This document shows, piece by piece, positions 33,719 through 42,206 of a DNA stretch of 64,000 bases (the first letter of the stretch is position 1; each line of letters starts with the position of its first letter). The position numbers were made by a program, and so were the translations under genes. This DNA is from Propionigenium maris DSM 9537 (GTDB taxonomy: Bacteria; Fusobacteriota; Fusobacteriia; Fusobacteriales; Fusobacteriaceae), in NCBI RefSeq assembly GCF_027925155.1, contig NZ_BSDY01000011.1:62001-126000 (forward strand), given 5' to 3'. Below the pieces are notes generated by a model. The model did not search any database and was not told the origin of the DNA. It worked only from the letters and a program-made list of their open reading frames with translations.

Positions 33719-34354
33719 ATGCTAAAGGAAAAGTTAGATGAGATAAGTTGTAAGATGGGGGAGCAGCTTCCCCAAGAGATCCTGGCAAAGCTAGGGGAGG
33801 GTCTCAAGGAGCTTCAGGATACCCATATTGAGGAGAAGACTATAAAGGCAGGGGAAAAGCTGCCTGATTTCACCTTGGTAGATACAGCTGGAAAGAAGTA
33901 TACCAAGGAAACATTCAAAGATAAGAAGATGGTCTTTAACTTCTTCAGGGGGTCCTGGTGACCATTCTGCAACCTGGAACTGGGAGTTCTAGAGGAGATG
34001 CAGGATGAGATAGAGGAACTGGGAGGTAAGCTTATCTCCGTATCCCCAGAAAAACCTGATAAACACAAGACCGAGGAGGCTAAGGATGCCCAGAGTATCA
34101 TAGCCAGTGATATAGATAATGTCTTTGCTAAGGAGCTTGGTCTGGTATTTTCATTGTCTGAGGAGTTAAATAAGATCTATCTGGATCTGGGAATAGACCT
34201 CGCAGACTCCAATGGAAATACAGAGGCGGAACTTCCTATGCCGGCAACTATAATCACAGATAAGTCTGGAGTTGTGAAGCATGTATTTGCCAAAGCGGAT
34301 CACACCCAGAGGATGGAGCCAGATGAGATCCTAGAGATCCTTAAGAGGATATAG
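33719..34354 (+). CDS. Selenocysteine-containing peroxiredoxin-like protein (in-frame UGA)
   Basis: Two open frames in the same phase are separated by a single TGA at 33959-33961. Read as selenocysteine (U81), the product is one 211-residue AhpC/TSA-type protein: an N-terminal helical region (about 1-45), GEKLPDFTLVD, then FFRGSW-U-PFCNLEL, where relatives have WCPFC. Then come LISVSPE and PMPATIITDKSGVVKHVF. The redox motif is thus U-P-F-C. A stem-loop with a G-starting loop follows the UGA at the right distance for a bacterial SECIS. It would reduce peroxides in the cytoplasm. A GGAGG site precedes the ATG. A nonsense mutation would be the alternative, but U replaces exactly the catalytic Cys. 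Confidence 0.9.
33962..34004 (+). promoter_or_regulatory. Bacterial SECIS-like stem-loop after the UGA
   Basis: The apical stem 33974-33981 pairs with 33985-33992 (CTGGAACT with AGTTCTAG, one G-U) around the triloop GGG. The loop starts 21 nt after the UGA. A lower stem CTGCA / TGCAG (33967-33971 with 33999-34003) extends it. This fits the known bSECIS requirement of a short apical loop with G in its first two positions 16-37 nt downstream. Confidence 0.8.
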
Positions 34355-34363
34355 GGGGTACAT

Positions 34364-34570
34364 ATGTTTTTAAAGAAGTTTACAGAGATATTCAGGAGGG
34401 AACCCAGTGCCAAGGAGAAGGCTGTTCTTGTGGAGCTGAACAGAAAGTATGGGAAGGAACTTGAAAATATGAAGCTTGAGACCCATGTGTTTAAGGACTA
34501 CTACTGTGATATGTACCTTCAGATCTATCAGGAGAGGTTTCACTTTGAGCACCACGAGGGCGAGTATTAA
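34364..34570 (+). CDS. Small protein of unknown function cotranscribed with the selenoprotein
   Basis: A 68-residue, charged, probably alpha-helical protein starting nine bases after the selenoprotein stop, with GGGGG before the ATG. The N-terminal 35 residues look like a helical pair (FLKKFTEIFRREPSAKEKAV). The C-terminus is aromatic and His-rich (FKDYYCDMYLQIYQERFHFE, then HHEGEY). I do not recognise a family. The close spacing suggests a shared role with the peroxiredoxin. Confidence 0.65.
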   Translation: MFLKKFTEIFRREPSAKEKAVLVELNRKYGKELENMKLETHVFKDYYCDMYLQIYQERFHFEHHEGEY

Positions 34571-34595
34571 AAATGAAATAGATATTTAGAAAGAA

Positions 34596-34631
34596 AAAGA
34601 ACCCCTAGGTGAGTGCTCCTAGGGGTTCTTT
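34596..34631. terminator. Bidirectional terminator between the selenoprotein operon and pepV
   Basis: A 14-bp perfect stem, AAAGAACCCCTAGG / CCTAGGGGTTCTTT, has an eight-base loop and lies between convergent genes. Confidence 0.85.
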
Positions 34632-34641
34632 GAATTTACTA

Positions 34642-36027
34642 TTACTTTGACAGGTTGTAGATAGCCTCGATGTAGATCTTTAGCCAGATATCCAGCTTCT
34701 CTATCTCAAGGTACTCATTCTTCTGGTGCATATTGTCTTCCTGGTCGTGAAGAAGTGCTCCAAAAGCTACTCCGTTTGTTACGGCTCTAGCATATGTACC
34801 TCCACCGATAGCTACCGGCTGAGCTTCAACATCTCCAGTGATATCTCTGTAGATATTCATAAGAGTTTCCACTAGGAAATCATCCTTAGGTACATATAGT
34901 GGTCCCATTCCTCCCTTAGACTCAAGGTCGTATCCAAGAGCAGCTACAGATTCCTTAGCCGTAGTTACTACCTTCTCAGTTTCAACTGTTACCGGGTGTC
35001 TGCAGTCTACTCCAAGGTTGAACTCTCCGTTTTCAAGGGAGATCTTACCGATATTTATAGTAAGCTTTCCAGACGGCTCATCCTCAAATCCTATTCCAAG
35101 AGACTCTCCGTGGTAGTCCGTCTTAAACTTAGAATCAAATAGGTTTATGATATCCTTAAGAGCTTCCTCTTCAATTGCGATTTCCTTAAGGAATAGCATA
35201 AGTGCATTTGCAGCGTTGTATCCAAGGAACGGCTTAGATCCGTGAGCAGATTTACCCTGAGACTCAAGGATAAGAGTGTCTCCCTCTACTCTAGATGAGA
35301 TAGTGAACTCCTTCCCCTCGTTGAATGCAGGCAGCTTTGCCTCTACTTCAGTAGCGTACTTTGCTGGAAGTCTTCCCTCTACAAACTCACAAACTGAGTT
35401 AAGAGCAGTTCCTCCCTTAAATGAGATTCCGTCGATTCCCTCAAACTTCTTTGAGATATATAGTGGTGAGATTCCCTTCTCTGCGTGAGTTACAGGGAAT
35501 GATGAATCTGGTGTGAATGCTAGTGTAGGCTGAGGCATCTTTAGCTCACCAAAGTAGTGGTCCATACACTTCCAACCAGTTTCCTCATTAGCTCCAAGGA
35601 TCATTCTTATCTTTTTATTTGGAACGATTCCAGCATCTTTCATAGCCTTCATAGCATACAGGCAAGTGATCATAGGTCCCTTGTTGTCCAGGATTCCTCT
35701 ACCATATAGCTTACCGTCAGCGATCTCAGCAGCATATGGAGCATAGTCCCATCCCTCTCCCTCAGGAACAACGTCTACGTGTCCTAGGATACCAAGGATC
35801 TCCTCCCCTGTACCAAAGTCTATGTGACCTGCATAGTTGTCGAAGTTTTCAACTTCAAATCCCATCTCCTTACCAAGATCAAGGAAATATTTAAGGGCAG
35901 CTGCTGGTCCCTCTCCAAAAGGTTTTCCCTGTAGAGGAGCTTCCTCTACACTCTTTATCTTAATAGCTTCCTGCATTGATTTAACAACGTCGTCTTTGTA
36001 GTTTAATATCATTTCTTGTAAGTTCAT
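34642..36027 (-). CDS. pepV: M20-family dipeptidase (PepV-like)
   Basis: A 461-residue dinuclear zinc peptidase. ILGHVDVVPEGEGW (about 84-97) supplies His and Asp, GRGILDNKGP supplies the bridging Asp, GANEETGWKC carries the catalytic Glu pair, and the C-terminal IGGGTYARA supplies a last ligand region. The lid domain lies between about 190 and 380. It cleaves dipeptides in the cytoplasm for amino acid use. GGGAGG precedes the ATG at 36027, so the 21 codons upstream in the longer ORF are excluded. Many C-ended and A-ended preferred codons suggest good expression. Confidence 0.9.
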   Translation of the reverse strand: MNLQEMILNYKDDVVKSMQEAIKIKSVEEAPLQGKPFGEGPAAALKYFLDLGKEMGFEVENFDNYAGHIDFGTGEEILGILGHVDVVPEGEGWDYAPYAAEIADGKLYGRGILDNKGPMITCLYAMKAMKDAGIVPNKKIRMILGANEETGWKCMDHYFGELKMPQPTLAFTPDSSFPVTHAEKGISPLYISKKFEGIDGISFKGGTALNSVCEFVEGRLPAKYATEVEAKLPAFNEGKEFTISSRVEGDTLILESQGKSAHGSKPFLGYNAANALMLFLKEIAIEEEALKDIINLFDSKFKTDYHGESLGIGFEDEPSGKLTINIGKISLENGEFNLGVDCRHPVTVETEKVVTTAKESVAALGYDLESKGGMGPLYVPKDDFLVETLMNIYRDITGDVEAQPVAIGGGTYARAVTNGVAFGALLHDQEDNMHQKNEYLEIEKLDIWLKIYIEAIYNLSK

Positions 36028-36230
36028 ATCTTCCTCCCTGTGTAAAGCTCCGTTGAGCCGATTCCATAACAAAATTATATCATTTTTCAACTTTAAAGTC
36101 TATATTTTGGATACTATTATCTGAAATAAACCAGATAAAATGAATTTAAAAAAGAGGGATTATTCTCTAAGGAAATGGGGAAGCTCCACAGTATAACTAC
36201 TTTAGAGGGAAAATCTTAAGGAGGAATAGG

Positions 36231-39200
36231 ATGAAAAAATATATAAAGTGGATACTTTTAGGGCTCCTTATGGGAGTAATAATATTTATGGTGAAGCTGC
36301 CATCCATGGTTCAGGGCTTTGCTGTGACCAGGCTGGAGGAAAACCTGGGAAGAAGGGTGGAGGCTGGAAGGTTCCGGTACAACTATGCCAGAAACATCCT
36401 CTATATAGAGGACTTTAAGATATATGAGGAGGACGGCGAAAGACTCTTTGCTTACTTTGAGTTTTTCAATGTAAATATAGATATAATCCATCTCATAAGG
36501 GGGGTCTTCTATATCAGGGAGCTCACCCTGGTGGATCCCTCTTTGAGGATAGAGCATAACGGTGAGAGGTGGAACTATGAGGATATCCTGGAGAATATAG
36601 GAAGGGAGAAGAAGGAGGAGGCAGCTGGCAAGGAGGAAGGCTTCATAAAGAAGGTGGATCTGAAGGATGTCACTGTGGAGAGCTTCGTTCTCTACTATGA
36701 GGACAGAGTAATAAAGGCTGAAAACGACTTTACCCTGGAAACACCCCAGATCCTCTATGAGGGGGGAATCTTTACCCTGGACTCAGTTATAGACTTCTAT
36801 AAGAAGGGGAAGATAGCTGTAGATATAGAGTATAAGGAAGATGGTTCACTGGCAGGAACCCTGGAGACGGAAAAACTCCTTCTAAATGATAAACTCTATA
36901 TCCCCAAGGCCATCTATAATTTGGAGAGTATAGAGGGAGTGGTGGACAGTGCCCTTGAGTTTACAGGGAATGTTAAGACCCTGGACTTCACAGTAAAGGG
37001 AACCCTGGACGGAAGGAAGCTCAGGGTGGTCTCCAAGGAGATGGGGGAGCTCTTCTATCTGGATACCCTCAAGGGAGAGGTAGAGGAGATAACACCCCTC
37101 CAGGGAAGGTACCGGATCAGGGGAAGCGAGATATCGCAGGGAAGGATAGATATAGTCAGGATAATGGAGTATACAGATTCCATCTCCTCTCCAGAGGAGG
37201 AAAAGGAAGAAGTGGCTGAGGAAGAGAAAACTCTGGATATCAGAGTGGATAGCTTTAAAACAGCGGGTATTGACCTTACCACTCCATGGGGTAACTTTAC
37301 ACAGATAGAGGGAGATATCCAGAAGTTTAACAGTGGCAGGGGAAGTAAGTTCTTCCTCAACACCTCCTTTGTCTACAACGGGGACACCCAGGTGGGAGTA
37401 AGGAGTGAGAATACCCTGGTAGAGGGATTAAATATAGGGGCTGAAACCCTTATCTCCGTAGGAAATGTGAAGATTACAGGTAAGGATCTGGAGTTTCTTA
37501 AAGATTTTATCTCAGAGGAGAGAAGCTACGACTTCTCCTCGGGAGCCATTGATTATGACACCGAATATACCTATGCATATCCGAAACTGTCTCTAAAGAA
37601 TACCCTTGTGGCAGATAAGCTGGTTCTCAACAACCTTATGGAGAGCTATCCCCTTTTGAGTGCAGGGAAGGTATCCACTGAAAACACCGTAGAGTATGAT
37701 TTTAAAGAGGGAGGTTACAGAGTGGCGGGGGATATAGAGCTTGGAGAGGTTACCGTTGCCGATAGGACAGGAAGGAATGCTATCCAGGGAAGGGAGCTTA
37801 GAGCAAGTATCCAGGAGATAGTCAGTGGAAGGTATCTTCTGGATACCCTCATTCTCAACAGCTGGAGGATAGTATTGGAGAAGGGTGAGGAAGAGGAGGG
37901 AGCTACCCAGGAGGGTACAGAATATCCCATAGTAGGTATAGAAGACCTCCAGGTATCGGACACCACAATTACCGAGGAACGGTTTACCCTGGGAATAGTA
38001 AGTTTCAGGGGAAGCAGCCTGGGGACCCAGAAGGGAGTATCGGATATAGATCTTCGTGGTACCTTCAACGGAGCAGCAGTTGAGATCAGTGGAAGATCCG
38101 AGAGAATAAAGGAGATAAAGAGGGCAGAGGACCTTAAAAACCTTACCTTTAATGGAAGGGCACAGGTGAGATCCCTGCAGCTGGAGGATATAGATCTCTT
38201 CCTTGAGGAGAAGTATAACCTCAAGGGGTCTGCAAATATAACTTCCAGTATAGATTACTCAGGGGATAACCTGGATACAGATAATACCATCACCATGACT
38301 GGGGCCTCCCTGGAAAGAAAGGATATAGCCTTAAACTTTGATAACCTCACATCCAATAATACCCTTTCAATGAAGGATGGAAGGTATACAGTGGATGGAG
38401 GCCTCTCCCTCCAGGTGGAGGAACTGACCCTTACCCAGGATGGGGAAGAGTATACCCTGAGGGGTTACGTGGACATAAAGTCCAGGGGAAGCTACTCAGA
38501 GAAGGATCTCACCACGGAAAACTTTGTCTTCCTAGAGGGAGTGTCCATTGAAGGGGGAGGTCTGGTCGGCGGATTAGGCACTCTTACCTCAAAAAATACC
38601 TTTTCAATGGAGGGGGAAGCCTACAACCTGGGAGGAGAGGTAGAGGTCAACAATGGAAGGATGAATGTAGAGGGGATAGAGTCTACCCTGAAGGAGGGAG
38701 ATGCCCAGATAGTCAGGATCACTCCAGAGGAGGTAAGGCTTAACCTTCTTCACCTGAAGGATCCCATGGTAAGACTCACAGGAGATGCTGCCCAGGAGGA
38801 GACAGATCTAGAGAAAGAGGTGGATGATGAGGCAGTGAAGAAGGCTGTAGAGGAGAGGGAGAGTAGACCCCACCTTGCAGTGAAGAAGTTCCTTCTAGAG
38901 GAGGGACGGGTGGAGTACAGGTCTCCCGACCTCAAATACAATATAAAAAATATCCTTGTGGATGTGGATAACTTTACCACAGAAAAAAATAGGGAGTTTA
39001 GCGGCATGATGGAGGGGGGCCTTACAGGAACAGGAAGGGCAGAGGCTGAGTTTGTCTCCTCCCTTGAAAGGGACTGGGACTTCAACCCCACAAGCTTCAA
39101 TATAGAGGGAAACTTCGAGATATCCAACCTGGATCTTCTGGACTTCAGGGAATACCTCTCCCACAAGCTCCCCAATGAGATAGATTCCGGAAAGCTTTAC

Positions 39201-39863
39201 TACAAGGGAGATGTGAGCCTAGAGAAGGGTAAGTTTAAGGGGGAAAACCTCATTATAGTAAAAACTGTATATATAGGGGATAATACCGAGGTCAAGTCTG
39301 CAGTGCCCCTAAAGCTGGCTGTGAATATACTGAAGGACAGGAAGGGGAACCTGGAGCTAAATGTCCCTGTATCTGGAGACTTCAATGATCCCAAGTTCGG
39401 AGTCTACAGGGTTGTTCTCCATGCAATAAGGAATATCCTGGTAAAGGCAGCCACCTCACCGGTAAATATCCTCTCCAAGACCTTCCGTCTGGGAACAGGA
39501 AATGTGATAAGTCTTGAGTATGATTACCTTGCTACCACTCCAAAGGTTAAATACAGATCCACCCTGAAAAAGGTAGTTCAGATGATGGAGGAGAAGGAGG
39601 AGGTAGATGTGGTATTTACCCTCTTTACCAACAGGGAGGAGGAGAAGAGAGTTCTCAATGAAAAGCTCAGGGAGGAGAAGTTCTTCAAGAGGGATACCAA
39701 GGATGAGGAGCTAGAAGAGAAGGTAGATGAGATCATGGCAGAGAGAAAGAGGGAGATAGAGGACTACTTCAAGGGAAGGTTACTGGAAAAAAGAGTGAAG
39801 GTGGAGATATCCGACCTTCCTCGGGACAGACCTAGATCAAATATAGACTTTGTTATAGATTAG
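36231..39863 (+). CDS. Very large AsmA/DUF748-type envelope protein
   Basis: A 1210-residue protein anchored by one N-terminal helix (residues 5-22) with the rest on the outer side of the inner membrane. The body is a monotonous series of beta strands such as 'LKDVTVESFVLYYED' and repeated 'KNTFSMEGE..Y.L.G' units, typical of AsmA-like/TamB-like lipid-transfer bridges; the region around 985-1110 resembles a DUF748 core (SNLDLLDFREYL, PVSGDFNDPKFGV). The C-terminal 120 residues are charged and helical. It probably bridges the periplasm and moves phospholipid to the outer membrane. AGGAGG precedes the ATG. It converges with mlaA, a lipid-transport gene. Confidence 0.75.
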   Translation: MKKYIKWILLGLLMGVIIFMVKLPSMVQGFAVTRLEENLGRRVEAGRFRYNYARNILYIEDFKIYEEDGERLFAYFEFFNVNIDIIHLIRGVFYIRELTLVDPSLRIEHNGERWNYEDILENIGREKKEEAAGKEEGFIKKVDLKDVTVESFVLYYEDRVIKAENDFTLETPQILYEGGIFTLDSVIDFYKKGKIAVDIEYKEDGSLAGTLETEKLLLNDKLYIPKAIYNLESIEGVVDSALEFTGNVKTLDFTVKGTLDGRKLRVVSKEMGELFYLDTLKGEVEEITPLQGRYRIRGSEISQGRIDIVRIMEYTDSISSPEEEKEEVAEEEKTLDIRVDSFKTAGIDLTTPWGNFTQIEGDIQKFNSGRGSKFFLNTSFVYNGDTQVGVRSENTLVEGLNIGAETLISVGNVKITGKDLEFLKDFISEERSYDFSSGAIDYDTEYTYAYPKLSLKNTLVADKLVLNNLMESYPLLSAGKVSTENTVEYDFKEGGYRVAGDIELGEVTVADRTGRNAIQGRELRASIQEIVSGRYLLDTLILNSWRIVLEKGEEEEGATQEGTEYPIVGIEDLQVSDTTITEERFTLGIVSFRGSSLGTQKGVSDIDLRGTFNGAAVEISGRSERIKEIKRAEDLKNLTFNGRAQVRSLQLEDIDLFLEEKYNLKGSANITSSIDYSGDNLDTDNTITMTGASLERKDIALNFDNLTSNNTLSMKDGRYTVDGGLSLQVEELTLTQDGEEYTLRGYVDIKSRGSYSEKDLTTENFVFLEGVSIEGGGLVGGLGTLTSKNTFSMEGEAYNLGGEVEVNNGRMNVEGIESTLKEGDAQIVRITPEEVRLNLLHLKDPMVRLTGDAAQEETDLEKEVDDEAVKKAVEERESRPHLAVKKFLLEEGRVEYRSPDLKYNIKNILVDVDNFTTEKNREFSGMMEGGLTGTGRAEAEFVSSLERDWDFNPTSFNIEGNFEISNLDLLDFREYLSHKLPNEIDSGKLYYKGDVSLEKGKFKGENLIIVKTVYIGDNTEVKSAVPLKLAVNILKDRKGNLELNVPVSGDFNDPKFGVYRVVLHAIRNILVKAATSPVNILSKTFRLGTGNVISLEYDYLATTPKVKYRSTLKKVVQMMEEKEEVDVVFTLFTNREEEKRVLNEKLREEKFFKRDTKDEELEEKVDEIMAERKREIEDYFKGRLLEKRVKVEISDLPRDRPRSNIDFVID

Positions 39864-39898
39864 AAAGAATTCCTATCTTTCTGTAAGCTGGTAAATAA

Positions 39899-39927
39899 AA
39901 AAACGCCTCAACCGAGGCGTTTTTTTA
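39899..39927 (+). terminator. Terminator of the DUF748-type gene
   Basis: AAACGCCTC / GAGGCGTTT with an AACC loop is followed by seven Ts. Confidence 0.9.
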
Positions 39928-40002
39928 TTATTAAGAGAGTATAAAATTTATAAAATAATAACTTGAAATATCCAGTGATCCCATTTGATATTTCCGTTGA
40001 TT

Positions 40003-40025
40003 GGATGCAGCGTCACGTTGCTTTT
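40003..40025. repeat. Short palindrome abutting the mlaA stop, copy 1
   Basis: GGATGCAGCGTCACGTTGCT matches 19 of 20 bases with the sequence at 54997. The core GCARCGT-C-ACGTTGC is palindromic. Confidence 0.6.
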
Positions 40026-40783
40026 TAATATCTTATATCCTCACCATTTCCTACCTCCAGCTCTCTGAGCTTGAAGTAGAGGTAACGTACAATCTCATAT
40101 TCAAATGGTGAACCAGTTCCGTGGTACCTGAAGTCTATATTAGCTCTGGTATCTATACCATTGAGGAGCATAATTTCCAGATCGCTCTGGCTGGCATCAG
40201 CTATCTCTAAAGGATCGGTGTATCCTCTGAAGACAGTATCAACTCCGAGACCAGTGGCATCCCTCACATTGGATGGTCCAAATAGAGGGAGTACCAGATA
40301 TGGACCGCTCTTTACTCCATACTTGGCCAGGGTAAGTCCAAAGTCCTCCTTCTGCCTACTCAGTCCCACCTTGGTAGCCACATCGAATATTCCAAAGACC
40401 CCGAAGGTGGAGTTTATGGCAAATCTGTTAAAGGTAATAAGGGATTTCTTTGTTTCTCCCTGAAGAACGGAGTTGGTAAAGGTCTTTACCTCTCCCAGGT
40501 TCTTAAAGAAGTTATGAACGCCCTTCTCCACAGGATCGGGAGTAACAGTTTGATATGCCCTTGCTGTAGGAAGAAGGACATACTTATCTAACTTAGCATT
40601 AAAGTAATACATCCTTCTGTTAAATGGTTCCCAGGGATCATAGACTCCCACCAGGTCTGTACTATCCTCTACACCAGTTTCCAGGATACTCTTCTCCTCA
40701 ACAGTGGTATTTCTGTTTGAAAGGGAGCTGCAGGAAACTCCAAAGACTATAAGAAGGATTATCAATAAGTATTTATTTTTCAT
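40025..40783 (-). CDS. mlaA: MlaA (VacJ) phospholipid-transport lipoprotein
   Basis: A 252-residue lipoprotein. The signal peptide ends with lipobox FGVSC (Cys 18). The mature protein has DPWEPFNRRMYYFNAKLDKYVL (about 49-70), NFFKNLGEV, RFAINSTFGVFGIFDVA and LVLPLFGPSNVRDATG, all MlaA signatures. In the outer membrane it removes mislocalised phospholipids and passes them inward. It overlaps the upstream hydrolase gene by 11 bp, so the two are translated together. MlaBCDEF partners are not in the window. Confidence 0.93.
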   Translation of the reverse strand: MKNKYLLIILLIVFGVSCSSLSNRNTTVEEKSILETGVEDSTDLVGVYDPWEPFNRRMYYFNAKLDKYVLLPTARAYQTVTPDPVEKGVHNFFKNLGEVKTFTNSVLQGETKKSLITFNRFAINSTFGVFGIFDVATKVGLSRQKEDFGLTLAKYGVKSGPYLVLPLFGPSNVRDATGLGVDTVFRGYTDPLEIADASQSDLEIMLLNGIDTRANIDFRYHGTGSPFEYEIVRYLYFKLRELEVGNGEDIRY

Positions 40784-42044
40784 CTATAAGCACCCCTTCT
40801 TCAAAGAATTTCAGCATATTTTTTACATTTGGTTCAAAATACATATTACCACAGTGTCCCCCGAGAGGGTAGATTATAGATCTTCCCTCGAAGGTACCCC
40901 TTAAGAACTCAAGGTTTTCAGGGGTAAGGATTAGTTCATCCTCATTTGTAACCATGGCGATCTTATCCGAGGAACGGAGGTATGATTCTATCTCATGGAG
41001 GTCAGCCTTTGCCACCAGATCATCAAAGGTAAATCCAGGATAGATGTCCCTGTAGTGGGGATAGGCTATCCTTTCAATATACTCACTGAAGCTTGCCCCG
41101 TTAATCCTACGCCATACCGGGGTCATGCTCTCAAACTTCTTAGGTTCGTGATCCACATAGACTCCCTTTTGGTTGAGCATATCTGTAAGATAGTTGATAT
41201 CTATGGAGATAAATCTAAAGGCAATACCTATAAGAGCAGCCATCTCCTCCTGGGTAAGAAGGTCATCCTTAAATATCTGGTAGATAGTCTCCTCACTTAT
41301 CTCCACGTCTCCGTCAAAGTGCTTGATTATCTCCTGAAGGATATTTTCAATGAATCCTCCAACCTGATCTCTTCCTCCTGGTATGTTGTCATCCAGCATA
41401 TTATCCAAGATCTTAGCTGAATCATAGAGGTTTACAGCGGGATTTATCATGAGGACCCTCTTGAAGTCAAAGTACTTTTCGGTTTCATCGATGAGGGATA
41501 CATAGGCAACCTGAGTACCTCCCATACTGTATCCAGTAAGGTAAAAATCAGTTACATCTATCTTATCTTCCACCCTTTCATAGGCAGCTTTCATAACCCT
41601 GTAGATGTCATGGCTGTCGTTAAAGAGCAGTCCAGGAACCTTCACATTGGAAGCTGTTACAAGAAAGTTCGAGTTAAAGGGAGAGGAGATAAGAATTACA
41701 TGGTATCCGGCGTCATAAAATATTCTTTCAAAGGCCTTCATCTTCCACGATTCATATCCAGTCCCTGTTCCCGCTACTACAAAGATAAGGGGGGCTTCCC
41801 CACTTTGCTTTGAAAGGGAAAACTTAAAACTGTCCTGGTACCAGAGAGTTTTATGGGGTTTTGTAAAGGGAGGAACCTTTATGGAGTAGGACCTGCTTGG
41901 GACCTTCTCGCTGACTCCCTCTGTAAGCATAGTAGAGCTACCTAAGATAGTGGCCTTATAGGGATCACGTGCTGGAAAGTTGTAATCCTCTAGGGCAAAA
42001 CAAAGGGAACTTACAAGTAAAAGTAAAACTAGTATCTTTTTCAT
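40773..42044 (-). CDS. Exported alpha/beta hydrolase, putative lipase
   Basis: A 423-residue protein with a cleavable signal peptide (residues 1-17, SSLCFA then LED). The alpha/beta-hydrolase core shows LIFVVAGTGTGYESW (oxyanion region, about 86-100) and the nucleophile elbow GYSMGG (about 170-175). A candidate His lies near the C-terminus in GGHCGNMYF. It overlaps mlaA, which suggests a periplasmic lipase or acyl hydrolase acting on phospholipids moved by MlaA. AGGAG precedes the ATG. Substrate is inferred from context only. Confidence 0.75.
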   Translation of the reverse strand: MKKILVLLLLVSSLCFALEDYNFPARDPYKATILGSSTMLTEGVSEKVPSRSYSIKVPPFTKPHKTLWYQDSFKFSLSKQSGEAPLIFVVAGTGTGYESWKMKAFERIFYDAGYHVILISSPFNSNFLVTASNVKVPGLLFNDSHDIYRVMKAAYERVEDKIDVTDFYLTGYSMGGTQVAYVSLIDETEKYFDFKRVLMINPAVNLYDSAKILDNMLDDNIPGGRDQVGGFIENILQEIIKHFDGDVEISEETIYQIFKDDLLTQEEMAALIGIAFRFISIDINYLTDMLNQKGVYVDHEPKKFESMTPVWRRINGASFSEYIERIAYPHYRDIYPGFTFDDLVAKADLHEIESYLRSSDKIAMVTNEDELILTPENLEFLRGTFEGRSIIYPLGGHCGNMYFEPNVKNMLKFFEEGVLIDEK

Positions 42045-42206
42045 GGTTATTCTCCTATAGTGTTTAATTTTATCTTATTCTACACCAATAACAGAGGGTT
42101 TTCAAGGGAAAGAAGGTGTGAGGCCAGCAAAATAGGATAAATAAAATGAGAGGGTTAAAGAATTAACCCTCTCAAAAGTTTTAAATTATTATTTTATATA
42201 TAAATC

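Noticed and set aside
33719..33961. Selenoprotein read as a pseudogene with a stop mutation
   Set aside because: The stop is the only lesion, is TGA, replaces the catalytic Cys and is followed by a correctly placed hairpin; selU shows selenium use.
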